From NCBI RefSeq assembly GCF_014077005.1, contig NZ_JACGVC010000052.1, positions 1 to 64,000 of the forward strand: a stretch of 64,000 nucleotides of DNA, given 5' to 3'. The position numbers and the translations under genes are program-made. Below, piece after piece: positions 36,253-46,249 of the stretch (position 1 is its first letter; the number at the start of each line of letters is the position of its first letter). The notes under the pieces are model-generated. The model was not told the origin of the DNA. It worked only from the letters and a program-made list of their open reading frames with translations, and searched no databases. The stretch is from Colwellia sp. MB3u-45. GTDB taxonomy: Bacteria; Pseudomonadota; Gammaproteobacteria; Enterobacterales; Alteromonadaceae.

Positions 36253-37149
36253 ATGTCTCACTCACACTCACATTCACATTCTCAATCACATAAGGACAAC
36301 GGTAAATTGACCTTTGCCGTATTGATTAATGTTTTATTAACCATAGTGCAGATCATGGGTGGTGTACTCTCGGGCAGCTTATCGTTAATTGCCGACGCCT
36401 TGCATAATTTAAGTGATGCAGGCGCGATTGTTATTGCGATTTTTGCGCGTAAAGTATCGGCTAAGAAAGCGGATGAAAATATGACTTTTGGTTATCAAAG
36501 AGCCGAAATTATTGGTACTTTGATCAATAGTATTACGCTGATTATTGTTGGCCTTTATCTTATTTATGAAGCGGTCAGTAAATATTTTAATCCAACAGAA
36601 ATTAATGGCTGGATAGTGATTTATATCGCAGGTATTGCTTTGGTTATCGATATTGCCACCGCGGTATTAACTTATATGTCAGGGGCAAAAAGTAGCATGA
36701 ATTTACGCGCAGCTTTTATTCATAATGTGTCTGATGCCTTGGCGTCGGTTGCGGTCATTATTGCCGGGGTTTTGATCATATTTTATCAGTGGTATTTTGT
36801 TGATGTGATAGCGACTGTTTTAATTTCAATATACGTACTTTATCACGGCGGATTACTTGCACTTCAAAGCATAAAGATATTAATGCAAGCGGTGCCTGAA
36901 GCGTTTGACATAAGTGAACTTAAAGCAGATATTGAGTTAAACGTAGCGGTGAATGCCGCGCTAGATATTCATGTTTGGCAACTCGATGAACATAAGTTGT
37001 TTTTAGAATGTAAATTACAACCTGCAACGAATATTGACCATATAGATTTAACTGAAATTAAAACCATGTTATTAGATAAATATGGCATTAAACACTCAAC
37101 AATCGAAGTTAACCCATCTGGCCAAACGTTAGTGCCTAGTTGTTATTGA
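36253..37149 (+). CDS. cation diffusion facilitator (zinc/cadmium exporter)
   Basis: A 298-residue CDF transporter with six helices. The N-terminus is a His-rich start (HSHSHSHSQSH). The metal-binding motifs are HNLSDA in helix 2 and HNVSDA in helix 5, fitting the HxxxD of Zn/Cd exporters. A C-terminal metallochaperone-like domain follows (DIHVWQLDEHKLFLEC). AGAGG precedes the ATG. It lies just after the RND operon and probably adds inner-membrane export for the same metal range. Confidence 0.92.
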   Translation: MSHSHSHSHSQSHKDNGKLTFAVLINVLLTIVQIMGGVLSGSLSLIADALHNLSDAGAIVIAIFARKVSAKKADENMTFGYQRAEIIGTLINSITLIIVGLYLIYEAVSKYFNPTEINGWIVIYIAGIALVIDIATAVLTYMSGAKSSMNLRAAFIHNVSDALASVAVIIAGVLIIFYQWYFVDVIATVLISIYVLYHGGLLALQSIKILMQAVPEAFDISELKADIELNVAVNAALDIHVWQLDEHKLFLECKLQPATNIDHIDLTEIKTMLLDKYGIKHSTIEVNPSGQTLVPSCY

Positions 37150-37285
37150 AGGGTATTTTATCTTAGTGGTAATTATTCCCTTTAAAACTTCATAACATAC
37201 TAATAATTAACTTTAAAATTTGCTAAAGTAAGATTTATTATCCAGTTACAACAACTCACTGCAATGTCAACAAGGATCAGCAACA

Positions 37286-38725
37286 ATGAATTTCGAACAA
37301 ATTGTCTCGAGCATAAATAATGTTTTATGGGGTGAAGGGCAAGTTCTCATTTATGTTTTGTTATTCGCAGGTTTTTGGTTCTCTTATAAGCTAAAATTTG
37401 TTCAAATTCTCAATTTTCGTCATATGTTTTCTGTTTTAAAAAACAGTGCTAAAAATGATAAAAACTCGACAGACAGTTCAGGCATAAGTTCGCTACAAGC
37501 GTTATTTATTGGTTTGTCGGCACGAGTAGGTACCGGTAATTTGGCTGGCGTGGCGGTCGCTATATCACTTGGGGGGAGTGGCGCAATATTTTGGATGTGG
37601 GTTATTGCCTTATTGGGTATGGCAACAGGTTTTGCCGAAAGCATTTTAGGCCAGCTCTATAAAGTCAAAGACGACCATAAAGAATATCGAGGAGGCCCCG
37701 CTTATTACATCCAAAAAGGTCTTAACCAACGTTGGTTGGCCATTTTGTTCTCACTATGTTTGTTTTTAGGTTACGGCTTTAGTTTCAGTGCGATGCAAGC
37801 TAATACCATTGCCGACTCGTTAAATCATGCTTTTAATATTCCTACAATGTACTCGGGGGCATTAATTACGCTACTTGCCGGTGCGATTGTACTAGGTGGC
37901 TTAAAGCGTATTGCACGCTTTGCCGAGTTAATTGTGCCTTTTATGGGCATTGCTTTTATTTTGGTGGCGCTAACCATCACCTTAATGAACCTGAGTGCCG
38001 TACCAGCGATGCTATACGATATTATTACTTCCGCTTTTGGCTTACAAGAAGCTGGCGCTGGCATGTTAGGTGCTGCGATTAAAAATGGTATTCAGCGTGG
38101 ATTATATTCCAACGAAGCCGGTGCAGGTAGTGTGCCGCATGCCGCCGCGAGCGCAAGACCTGTGCCTAATCATCCTGTTACCCAAGGCTACGTGCAAATG
38201 TTAGGGGTGTTTTTAGACACTATGGTGTTGTGTACCTGCACCGCGTTTATTATTTTACTTGCCGATATTAACATTAGTGGTGAAATGGAAGGCATTCGTT
38301 TAACCCAAAGTGCTATTACCCATCATTTAGGCGCTAACGGGGTTTATTTTGTTTCGGCAGCGATTAGCTTATTTGCTTTTACCTCGGTGGTCGCAAATTA
38401 TGCCTATGCCGAAAGTAATTTACATTTTTTCAAACTGGATAATAAAGTGGGACGCACAATCTACACGGCAATGTATTTGGCGATGGTTTTTTGGGGTTCA
38501 AGTGCCAGTTTAATTCAGGTGTGGAGTATGGCTGATGTCGCGTTAGGCTTAATGACTTTAGTTAACGTTATCGCTATTGTACAACTTACGCCGACGATAG
38601 TAGCCCTAACAAAAGACTATAATGCTAAACGTCAGCTTGAAAACGTTAGCGATGCTGATATGGAATTTAAACAAGCCGATATTGAATTTCAAGGTAAAGT
38701 TGAGCCAGGTATTTGGCATAAATAG
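37286..38725 (+). CDS. alanine or glycine:cation symporter (AGCS family)
   Basis: A 479-residue secondary transporter of the AGCS/AlsT family, with about eleven helices. Diagnostic blocks are LSARVGTGNLAGVAVAISLG, GPAYYIQKGL and RGLYSNEAGAGSVPHAAASA. Na+ or H+ coupled uptake of alanine or glycine is expected. The start codon has AAGGA. It stands alone; the next gene is 477 bp away. Confidence 0.92.
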   Translation: MNFEQIVSSINNVLWGEGQVLIYVLLFAGFWFSYKLKFVQILNFRHMFSVLKNSAKNDKNSTDSSGISSLQALFIGLSARVGTGNLAGVAVAISLGGSGAIFWMWVIALLGMATGFAESILGQLYKVKDDHKEYRGGPAYYIQKGLNQRWLAILFSLCLFLGYGFSFSAMQANTIADSLNHAFNIPTMYSGALITLLAGAIVLGGLKRIARFAELIVPFMGIAFILVALTITLMNLSAVPAMLYDIITSAFGLQEAGAGMLGAAIKNGIQRGLYSNEAGAGSVPHAAASARPVPNHPVTQGYVQMLGVFLDTMVLCTCTAFIILLADINISGEMEGIRLTQSAITHHLGANGVYFVSAAISLFAFTSVVANYAYAESNLHFFKLDNKVGRTIYTAMYLAMVFWGSSASLIQVWSMADVALGLMTLVNVIAIVQLTPTIVALTKDYNAKRQLENVSDADMEFKQADIEFQGKVEPGIWHK

Positions 38726-39202
38726 CTTGAAGTTATAGCCATATTTTTCTAAAATCCTAATGCTAAGTATTTATAAAGCTTTTATTATGCCAAGAAAATA
38801 CACCAAAATAAATTATGGTGTTATTAATACTTAAGTGAGTACCTTAAATTTTAGTAAAATATCAGCTGTAAACTTGTAACCCCCCTACAGGTAAGCTGAT
38901 AAAGTGTTTTTTACTGCGTTGTGGATTTTGATGATATAGCCATATTGAACGGTGTTATTAGGGCAACTGCGTCATAGTTTGCTCTAGCTTCACTATCTAA
39001 GATGTTGTCTTAAATCCATACTCTGTCTACACGGATGTATTTACTTAGGCTCAGTCTGGAACGATGAATCTGTTTAGCTAAGCCTTTCTCAACTCGCACC
39101 AATTTGCAGCTTGAAGTAGAGCGGGTATTTAGCTAAGAAAATTAACGATTAGATTGTTAGCCTAACTTTGCTTTTTTAATTACTCTTATCAAAGGATAAG
39201 TA
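38726..39202. other. intergenic region upstream of the chemoreceptor gene
   Basis: A 477-base gap. ATCAGCT (38861-38867) and AGCTGAT (38894-38900) enclose CTTGT-C6-ACAGG, making a conspicuous hairpin with a run of C in its loop, of unknown role. No gene is visible. Confidence 0.45.
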
Positions 39203-41182
39203 ATGACGTTTTCTGATATTTCATTTAAAAATAAAATCTTTATAGTATTGGCCTTACCACTTATTGGCTTTTTGTGGTTGAGTATTTTAACGATTAAACA
39301 AAGTTATATTGTTAATAACGAGATGAAAAACCTCACTGAATTGACTCAATTATCGATTAGTTATAGTGAATTAGTTCATGAGTTACAAAAAGAGCGTGGC
39401 ACTACTGCTGGCTTTTTAGGCTCTAAAGGAAAAACCTTTGTCACTAGGTTGAATAAACAACGCATCGCCACCGATGAGAAATTAACTTCGCGTGATGACT
39501 TTTTAAAGCTTAATGACTTTAAGCAAGTGTCAATTGTGAAGTTAAATCAAGAGATTGCTGCTGAGTTAGAAAAATTAAACCTTATACGCTCGCAAGTGAG
39601 TGACTTAGCTATAGACAGTAGTAAAGCGATTGCTTACTACACAAGACTTAATGCCAAGTTACTCTCTGTTTCTTACATCATTACCGATCTCAGCACCAAT
39701 GCAAAATTAACAGAGCAAAGCATTGCCTATTACAACTTTCTTCAGGGTAAAGAGCGTGCTGGAATTGAGCGTGCTGTCCTCAGTAGCACCTTTGCTCGTG
39801 ATGAATTTAGCGAGGGTACCTTTGTTAAGTTTGTTACTTTAGAGACGGAACAAAAAGTTTTTATGGCTAATTTTTTAGCTTTCACTAGCGCTGAAAATAT
39901 CCGCTATTACCAAGAGCAGATGGCTCACCCAGCGATAAAAGAAGTGATGAAACTGCGTACCATAGCTGAAAGTAAAACATCAGGTTTTGGTGTCGACCCG
40001 CTGTATTGGTTTCAACAAGCGACATTAAAAATCGGTCAGTATCAAAAAAGTGGTCAGAAAATCGCTGACAACTTACTGTTATTTGTTAAAAATGCACAGG
40101 CCACCGCGTTTAATACTTTAGCTCTAAGCATTGCTGTAACCATAGTTTTACTGATGTTAGTTATTGTGATCACCCGTGTGTCAATTAAGGATTTAACTTC
40201 ACGGGTCAATGAATTGACTCAAGTCATGAGACTGGTTAGAAACGAAAGTGATTTAACGGTACGAACAAAATTACAAGGTAAAAGTGAGCTAGGGCAAATT
40301 TCAATAGCATTAAACCTTACTTTGGAGCAATTCTCGAATACCATTAATGAAATTTCTAGCGCTAGCTTAACGCTATCTGCCGCAGCGGAAGAAACCTCAG
40401 TCACTTGTGAACATAATGCGATTACATTAGCGGAACAACAAGAGGGCATTGTTGCTATTGCTACTGCCGTAGAAGAATTGTCAGCAACGGTAAAAGAGGT
40501 TGCTGGTAATACCCAAGCTACCGCAGATTCAGCCAGAGAGGCTGATAGCCAAGCAAAAAGTGGCCTTGATGTTGTGCAGCTTTCCTATCACTCAATTGAA
40601 GAGCTTTCGCAAGAAATTGACAGATTAGCGCAAAGAATTAACAGCTTACATGCAAGTAGTGGCAATATAACTAAGGTGGTTGACGTAATTAAATCAGTTG
40701 CTGACCAGACTAATTTATTAGCACTTAATGCTGCTATTGAGGCCGCCAGGGCCGGAGAGCAAGGGCGAGGATTTGCTGTGGTTGCTGATGAAGTGCGAAC
40801 GCTAGCTAAACGTACACATCAATCCACCTTAGAAATTGAGAGCTTTATTGGTTCACTACAAGCTGATGTAAATGCTGCCCATCAAGTTATCGAAAATAGC
40901 CAACAAAAGGCGAGTGTTGCGGTAGAGAATTCAAAAAATGTCGAGCATAGCTTGCAAGAAATAACCTCTACGATTAGTCATATTTTTGCTATGACAGAAC
41001 AAGTGGCTACTGCGATTGAAGAGCAATCAGTTGTGACACAAGATGTTGCGCAAAATATTATTAATATAGAACTGAAATCGTCAGAAACTTCTGCAGGAGC
41101 GACACAAATAGCGACAACAGCAAAAGAACAAGCTTACTTAGCCACCAGAATGCAAGATTTAGCTAATCGTTTTCATATTTAA
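39203..41182 (+). CDS. methyl-accepting chemotaxis protein with NIT-type sensor
   Basis: A 659-residue receptor. Helix 1 (about 12-28) and helix 2 (about 303-324) bracket a periplasmic helical domain whose start, [19 protein letters not shown], is the hallmark of nitrate/nitrite-sensing (NIT) domains. A HAMP segment follows (about 325-380). The signalling domain ends with the hairpin tip [20 protein letters not shown] (about 496-515). No CheW-binding pentapeptide at the C-terminus. AAGGA precedes the ATG. Ligand nitrate or nitrite is inferred from the domain family. Confidence 0.9.
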   Translation: MTFSDISFKNKIFIVLALPLIGFLWLSILTIKQSYIVNNEMKNLTELTQLSISYSELVHELQKERGTTAGFLGSKGKTFVTRLNKQRIATDEKLTSRDDFLKLNDFKQVSIVKLNQEIAAELEKLNLIRSQVSDLAIDSSKAIAYYTRLNAKLLSVSYIITDLSTNAKLTEQSIAYYNFLQGKERAGIERAVLSSTFARDEFSEGTFVKFVTLETEQKVFMANFLAFTSAENIRYYQEQMAHPAIKEVMKLRTIAESKTSGFGVDPLYWFQQATLKIGQYQKSGQKIADNLLLFVKNAQATAFNTLALSIAVTIVLLMLVIVITRVSIKDLTSRVNELTQVMRLVRNESDLTVRTKLQGKSELGQISIALNLTLEQFSNTINEISSASLTLSAAAEETSVTCEHNAITLAEQQEGIVAIATAVEELSATVKEVAGNTQATADSAREADSQAKSGLDVVQLSYHSIEELSQEIDRLAQRINSLHASSGNITKVVDVIKSVADQTNLLALNAAIEAARAGEQGRGFAVVADEVRTLAKRTHQSTLEIESFIGSLQADVNAAHQVIENSQQKASVAVENSKNVEHSLQEITSTISHIFAMTEQVATAIEEQSVVTQDVAQNIINIELKSSETSAGATQIATTAKEQAYLATRMQDLANRFHI

Positions 41183-41445
41183 ATTTATCGCTGTCAATAT
41201 GAAAAAATTTATCTAACGGCTTGTTGAAAATAAAAAGATAGCTTGAGAATGAGGTTGGTAATAGGCAGGTACTGTTGTGGGCAGCAGTAAAGAAAATAAA
41301 CTCATGGTAGTTTTTCGCCCTGTTAGTGTTGCCAGTCACTGTCTATTGATAAGTTAGAATTTTTTATAAGTAAAAAGCTGCTGAAAAGCTTTATTTAAAA
41401 TAAATTTATATAAAAACATCAGTCTGTGACACGTTTTATTTACTA

Positions 41446-41497
41446 ACATTTGAACCGACATTTGAACCGACATTTGAACTGAAATTTTAAATGTCGG
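41446..41497 (-). repeat. hairpin with three tandem copies of one arm
   Basis: ACATTTGAACCG is repeated at 41446-41457 and 41458-41469, with a third copy (last bases changed) at 41470-41481. An inverted copy AAATGTCGG follows at 41489-41497. Read on the minus strand this is one left arm followed by three right arms. Confidence 0.8.
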
Positions 41498-41550
41498 GGG
41501 TTACTTAGTGCGCTTGGTTGCCTTTTAAAAGTAAAGTGGCATGATTATCT

Positions 41551-41599
41551 AAACTCATCAAACTCATCAAACTCACTTCACAGTATTTATAGTGAGTTT
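41551..41599 (-). terminator. probable terminator of the PAS-GGDEF-EAL gene, repeated arm
   Basis: On the minus strand AAACTCAC (41599-41592) pairs with GTGAGTTT (41576-41569), starting 16 nt after the stop codon. Two more arm copies, GATGAGTTT each, follow at 41568-41551. No long T-run, so strength is uncertain. Confidence 0.6.
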
Positions 41600-41614
41600 A
41601 TTATATGTAGATTA

Positions 41615-44611
41615 TTATGTTTGCCAACTCGCATCAGGCTGCCAATTATTGATCCAGGCAGGAATGTCGCTAGCTGGCATAGGTTTGGCAATGCCATAAC
41701 CTTGTGCTAAGTCGCAACCTAGTTGCAGTAACGCAGTGCCATGTTCAATTGTTTCAACACCCTCGGCAATTACCTGACGTTTGAATGATTTAGCTAACGC
41801 TATTACGCCTTCAACAATGGCCAAATCATCAAGGTCAATTAACATGTCTCGGATAAAACTCTGATCTATCTTGATCAAGTCTGCGGGCAATCGTCTCAGG
41901 TAAGTTAAAGACGAGTAGCCGGTGCCAAAATCATCTAAGGCAAAGCTTACACCTAACGCGATACATTTATTCATGGTGGCTGAGACGTGATATACGTCAT
42001 CTAGAGCAATGGTTTCCAGCACTTCTAGCTCTAAATAATGGGGTGCTATATTGGGGTGGGCGGCCAGTAGTTTTTTTAGTTTATGGGTGAAATCAGGCTG
42101 CTGCAATTGTACGGCAGCAATATTTACGCTAGTTTTTAGTGGGCGATTAAGGCCCATTTTTTGCCATGCGCTAATTTGTGTCAGTGCGGTATCAATAACC
42201 CATTCACCCATCTCAATACTCATGGGGTTATTCTCAATAAACGGCAAAAAATCAATAGGATTTAATAAGCCTAGTGTTGGGTGCTGCCAGCGAATAAGTG
42301 CTTCAACACCGGTCACTAAACCTGTTCTCATATTAACTTTAGGCTGATAATGGAGCACAAATTGATGGTGGTCTAATGCGTGGCGAATGGCTTCAAGATT
42401 GTCTTGTTGTAATTTAATGGCGTCATCTTGAGCGGTATCAAATAAGTGATAACGATTCTTACCTGATTCTTTAGCGACATACATGGCTTGGTCGGCATGG
42501 CGCATCAGTTGGTCGGTGTCAGCACTGTCTTGTGGGTAGATGGTAACGCCAATACTGGCTGAGACTTTTAATACAATGTTATTAATGGTAATCGGCTTAG
42601 ACGCAGCCAATAACAGCCGTTGTAATACCGGATCACAGTCTGCAACTTTGGATAAATCAGCTAATACCGCAACAAACTCATCACCGCCAAACCGAGCTAA
42701 AGTATCACCTTCACGTAACGCCTCTTTCATGCGAAGTGAGAGGGCAATTAGTAGTTCATCACCCACTTTATGACCATGGGCATCATTGACACTCTTAAAG
42801 CCATCTAAATCTATAAATACCACCGCGAGTGACTGTTGATGACGGCTGCACTGTAACATGGCTTGAGATAATCGGTCGGCAAGTAAAACTCGATTGGGTA
42901 AATTAGTCAGTATGTCGTAATGAGCAATATGCTCTAGTTGATTTTGGTGTTCTTTTATTGGGGTAATATCCGTGAATAAGGCCACGTAGTTATTTGTTTG
43001 GCCATGAGCATTTTTGACTGAACTCATGTTGAGAATTTCACTGTACACTTGACCATTTTTACGGCGGCTCAATACTTCACCAGACCAAAAACCTTTTTCC
43101 AATAACACTCGCCATATATTGTCATAAAACTCAGGCGCTTGTTGATCCGACTGAAGCATACGTGGGTGTTGTCCAATAACTTCGTCACGGCTATAGCCGG
43201 TTATCGTCGTAAAGGTATCATTAACGTCAATAATCAATCCGGCAGCATCTGTAATGAAAATACCTTCACTGGCGTTGGTAAAAACACTGGCGGCTAATTG
43301 CAGGCGAGCGTCAGCCTCTCTCTTACGTGCGGTATTATCGCTAGCAATTAATAGGTAGCCAATAATAATGTTTTGGGCATCACGCAATACCGTTACCGAC
43401 ACTTCTGCTGGGAACCGGCTGCCATCTTTGCGGATATAGGTCAGTTCATAAATATCTTCAATGCTATGATTCGCTTTGTAAACCAAAGCTTCAAAGCCGG
43501 CACTAATGTTAGTATTAAATTCGATACTAAGGCCTTCAGCGCGCACAATCAGCTCTTGTGGATCAGAAATATCGGCTGGTGTAAGTTTATTCATCACCTC
43601 CGCAGCGCTATAGCCCAGCATATGCTCTGCACCGGCATTAAATAGCTGAATAATTCCTTTGGCATCGGTGGCGATACTGGAGAAATTTTTACTTTTAAAC
43701 ATAGCGTTCTGTAACACTTTGGCCTCCATGAGCGCTAATTCAGCTTTTTTACGCAAGGTATTATCAGTAGCAATTAATAGATAGCCAATAATCACAGCAT
43801 GAGGGCTGTGCAATGGTGTTACCGAGACCATTGCCGGCAAGTAGCTGCCATCTTTGCAAATATAGGTCAGTTCATAAATATCTTCAATACCGTGTCTAGC
43901 TTTGTAAACCATGGCCTCAAAGCCTGCGCTAATGGGCGTGTTAAGTTCGACGCTGAGGGCTTGGGCCCGAGTGATTAGTTCTTTTTTATTAGAGAAATCG
44001 GCGGGTGTGAGTTTATTAATTACCTCTTTAGCCGTGTAGCCCAACATATGTTCGGCGCCAATATTAAATATTTGAATAACACCTTTGGCATCGGTGACGA
44101 CACTGGAGAAATTAATGCTGTTGAAAAGAGCAAGCTGTAATGCTCCGGCTCTGACCAGGGTACGTGCGGTATTATCGGTACCAATTAACAGGTAGCCAAT
44201 AATATTTTTTTTAGCATCACGCAAGGCAGTCACGGATACTATCGCTGGAAACCGGCTGCCATCTTTGCGGATATAGGTCAGTTCATAAATATCTTCAATA
44301 CTACGTGCAGCCTTGTAAACCAAAGCTTCAAAGCCGGCACTAATGTCAGTATTAAATTCAATACTGAGGCCTTCAGCGCGAACAATAATCTCTTGTTTAT
44401 CAGAAATATCGGCTGGGGTGAGTTTATTCATCACCTCCGCAGCGCTATAGCCCAACATATGCTCGGCGCCAACATTAAATAGCTGAATAACGCCTTTAGC
44501 ATCGGTGGCGATACTGGAGAAGTTGGCACTGTTGAAAATAGCGTTTTGTAAAGCCTCTATACTAACGAGCGCTGCTTTAGCCTGCTTGTTGTTATAATCA
44601 TTTGATTGCAT
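41615..44611 (-). CDS. PAS(4)-GGDEF-EAL c-di-GMP enzyme
   Basis: A 998-residue cytoplasmic protein. Three very similar PAS-PAC units (about residues 20-152, 153-290 and 298-430) share blocks like AEHMLGYSAAEVMNKLTPAD and IEDIYELTYIRKDGSRFPA. A fourth, unrelated PAS unit (about 435-555, GYSRDEVIGQHPRMLQSDQQ) precedes a GGDEF domain with intact FGGDEF near residue 640 and an RxxD inhibitory site (REGD). The EAL domain has intact EALIRW near 770, DDFGTGYSSL and AEGVET. Both activities are therefore possible. No transmembrane segment. Confidence 0.93.
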   Translation of the reverse strand: MQSNDYNNKQAKAALVSIEALQNAIFNSANFSSIATDAKGVIQLFNVGAEHMLGYSAAEVMNKLTPADISDKQEIIVRAEGLSIEFNTDISAGFEALVYKAARSIEDIYELTYIRKDGSRFPAIVSVTALRDAKKNIIGYLLIGTDNTARTLVRAGALQLALFNSINFSSVVTDAKGVIQIFNIGAEHMLGYTAKEVINKLTPADFSNKKELITRAQALSVELNTPISAGFEAMVYKARHGIEDIYELTYICKDGSYLPAMVSVTPLHSPHAVIIGYLLIATDNTLRKKAELALMEAKVLQNAMFKSKNFSSIATDAKGIIQLFNAGAEHMLGYSAAEVMNKLTPADISDPQELIVRAEGLSIEFNTNISAGFEALVYKANHSIEDIYELTYIRKDGSRFPAEVSVTVLRDAQNIIIGYLLIASDNTARKREADARLQLAASVFTNASEGIFITDAAGLIIDVNDTFTTITGYSRDEVIGQHPRMLQSDQQAPEFYDNIWRVLLEKGFWSGEVLSRRKNGQVYSEILNMSSVKNAHGQTNNYVALFTDITPIKEHQNQLEHIAHYDILTNLPNRVLLADRLSQAMLQCSRHQQSLAVVFIDLDGFKSVNDAHGHKVGDELLIALSLRMKEALREGDTLARFGGDEFVAVLADLSKVADCDPVLQRLLLAASKPITINNIVLKVSASIGVTIYPQDSADTDQLMRHADQAMYVAKESGKNRYHLFDTAQDDAIKLQQDNLEAIRHALDHHQFVLHYQPKVNMRTGLVTGVEALIRWQHPTLGLLNPIDFLPFIENNPMSIEMGEWVIDTALTQISAWQKMGLNRPLKTSVNIAAVQLQQPDFTHKLKKLLAAHPNIAPHYLELEVLETIALDDVYHVSATMNKCIALGVSFALDDFGTGYSSLTYLRRLPADLIKIDQSFIRDMLIDLDDLAIVEGVIALAKSFKRQVIAEGVETIEHGTALLQLGCDLAQGYGIAKPMPASDIPAWINNWQPDASWQT

Positions 44612-44625
44612 GATTTGACTCTTTA

Positions 44626-44655
44626 AGGATCAGTAATAAAAGGATCAGTAATAAA
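44626..44655. repeat. 15-bp tandem duplication in a leader
   Basis: AGGATCAGTAATAAA twice in direct succession, just upstream of the ribosome binding site of the PAS-GGDEF-EAL gene. Confidence 0.85.
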
Positions 44656-44847
44656 GATTTTTATAGGTTCACGTTGTTACTATTAATAATAGCAAATACT
44701 AAATTATTGACGGTTATACTTTAGTGTTAATGACAAGGTTGTTATCAACTGTATGTTAATAAAGTGATTTTTAAAACCGCCAAAAGGTATTGAGAAAAAG
44801 GGTGTCATAAAGTAGTGGTTGATTATGATGGTAGGCTTGTTGGTAAA

Positions 44848-44880
44848 GTTGGCATTAACGTTATTGGCGTTAATGCCAAC
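44848..44880. repeat. 13-bp perfect inverted repeat, possible terminator or operator
   Basis: GTTGGCATTAACG (44848-44860), 7-base spacer, CGTTAATGCCAAC (44868-44880). No T-run on either side. It lies between two minus-strand genes and could end the Mpo1-like transcript or bind a regulator. Confidence 0.6.
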
Positions 44881-45072
44881 TCTGCGCTCAGAGCAGTTTA
44901 AAAATGGCATGGTTTTATAATTGTAGCGTACAAACCGTTACCTTAAAGTTTCACTGCTGTAAGTTCGAGCCTAAGCTAGTGGCTGACACTGTGATTGATA
45001 GTGCTTTTAGTGTTTGTAACTTAGTGAACTTTTCAGGACAGTATTGACTTATGTTTGCTGCAACTGACTAAA

Positions 45073-45603
45073 TTATTTTTGTGCTCGCTCGATTAAACGA
45101 CGTTTCTCTATAGCTTTGGGGATGATGTTATTGGCCAATTTTTTCTCCCAGCCTAGCATAAAGTAAACTTCGGCCATCAAAAACAAAGGGCCAATAGCTA
45201 AACCCATCATATCATCTAAGAAAGCCGGTTTAGCTTTTTCAAAGATATGGCCAATAAATTGAATAATCCAACCAACAACAAACACTATAATGGCTAGCCA
45301 TAATACGTTTTCCATATCGGTGACTAAACTAGCAAGGTATAGGTTTACAGCGACATATATCAACATGCCAATGGCTAATTTTATATGTAATGTAAAGTAG
45401 TAAAGCATAGCAATAGTGAACAATATTATTGCGGGTGTGTAGGTAACTGTTTGTTCTGCTAGCACTAGGGTAAAAGTATTTAAACTTAACAAAACGGTAA
45501 TCGCCCAAACAATCAGCGGCACGCCAATAAAGTGAGTGTGGATATTACGTTTATTCAAGTGCACACTTTTGTAATTTGATAATTGTTCTTCGACTGTTTT
45601 CAT
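45073..45603 (-). CDS. Mpo1-like (DUF962) membrane protein
   Basis: A 176-residue protein with four hydrophobic helices. The conserved blocks are YKSVHLNKRNIHTHFIGVP near the N-terminus and QFIGHIFEKAKPAFLDD with IGPLFLMAEV near the C-terminus, including the conserved His residues. The yeast relative Mpo1 is an iron-dependent dioxygenase that shortens 2-hydroxy fatty acids; a similar lipid reaction is plausible here. GGAA lies before the ATG. Divergent from yajD. Confidence 0.88.
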   Translation of the reverse strand: MKTVEEQLSNYKSVHLNKRNIHTHFIGVPLIVWAITVLLSLNTFTLVLAEQTVTYTPAIILFTIAMLYYFTLHIKLAIGMLIYVAVNLYLASLVTDMENVLWLAIIVFVVGWIIQFIGHIFEKAKPAFLDDMMGLAIGPLFLMAEVYFMLGWEKKLANNIIPKAIEKRRLIERAQK

Positions 45604-45825
45604 GACAGTTCCGCGTTATTATTTTATAAAATATCATGGCAAGTTATCGCTTAAAAGTAAAGCGAGCAGGCTAGGGGAGTGTGGCAAGATTTATTGTTTT
45701 TAACCAGGTATTTGATAAATAAGATAAGCATATAACGCGCTTGATTAATGTATTCTAATTGCCTTATTGCAGTTATGTTGCCTTACTCATACAATAAAGA
45801 TATTTTTTACTGAAAAGTTAATATT

Positions 45826-46170
45826 ATGTCCTCAGATACATTAGGCTCTAGCCTTAATTATAAACGGGAAGAGCAAGGTTATCGCGACCGAGCATTGAAA
45901 TTATACCCTTGGGTTTGTGGACGCTGTGCGCGCGCGTTTGAATATTCAAATCTCAGAGAGTTAACGGTGCACCATGTCGACCATGATCACACGAACAACC
46001 CCAATGACGGTACTAATTGGGAGTTACTGTGTATTTACTGCCATGACAATGAGCATGCAAAATATACCGATCATGCAAAGTATCAGACAGAAATTAAAGC
46101 GGGCGATACCAATCAAGACACCGCAACCTATAACCCGTTTGCAAATTTAAAGTCGATGTTAAAAAAATAA
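45826..46170 (+). CDS. yajD: HNH nuclease family protein YajD
   Basis: A 114-residue HNH-fold protein. Two CxxC pairs (CGRC and CIYC) frame the HNH core HHVDHDHTNN and NWELLCIYCHDNEH. The leading segment YRDRALKLYPWVCGRCARAF closely matches E. coli YajD in order and length. Nuclease activity is expected from the family but its target is not established. Ribosome binding site weak. yedI-like gene follows 79 bp later. Confidence 0.9.
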   Translation: MSSDTLGSSLNYKREEQGYRDRALKLYPWVCGRCARAFEYSNLRELTVHHVDHDHTNNPNDGTNWELLCIYCHDNEHAKYTDHAKYQTEIKAGDTNQDTATYNPFANLKSMLKK

Positions 46171-46186
46171 CTGATTAACTAACGTG

Positions 46187-46219
46187 TAATAGCAATTTAA
46201 TAGCGAGTTAATAGCTTTG
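46187..46219. repeat. 11-bp imperfect tandem repeat, three copies
   Basis: TAATAGCAATT, TAATAGCGAGT and TAATAGCTTTG in succession between yajD and the DUF808 gene. Confidence 0.6.
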
Positions 46220-46249
46220 GTATAACGCTATTTATAAAAGGAGTTAAAG

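Larger units (their letters stand above)
41183..41614. other. intergenic region with two repeat-bearing hairpins
   Basis: Between the convergent chemoreceptor and PAS-GGDEF-EAL genes. Contains the hairpins at 41446-41497 and 41551-41599, both with a tandemly repeated arm. No gene. Confidence 0.6.
44612..45072. other. intergenic region between the PAS-GGDEF-EAL and Mpo1-like genes
   Basis: A 461-base gap with a 15-bp tandem duplication (AGGATCAGTAATAAA, 44626-44655) in the leader of the c-di-GMP gene and a 13-bp perfect inverted repeat at 44848-44880. A 68-codon frame across the hairpin is not called. Confidence 0.5.

Noticed and set aside
44704-44910. 68-codon frame across the inverted repeat
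   Set aside because: The frame runs through a perfect palindrome and has no family or start signal.
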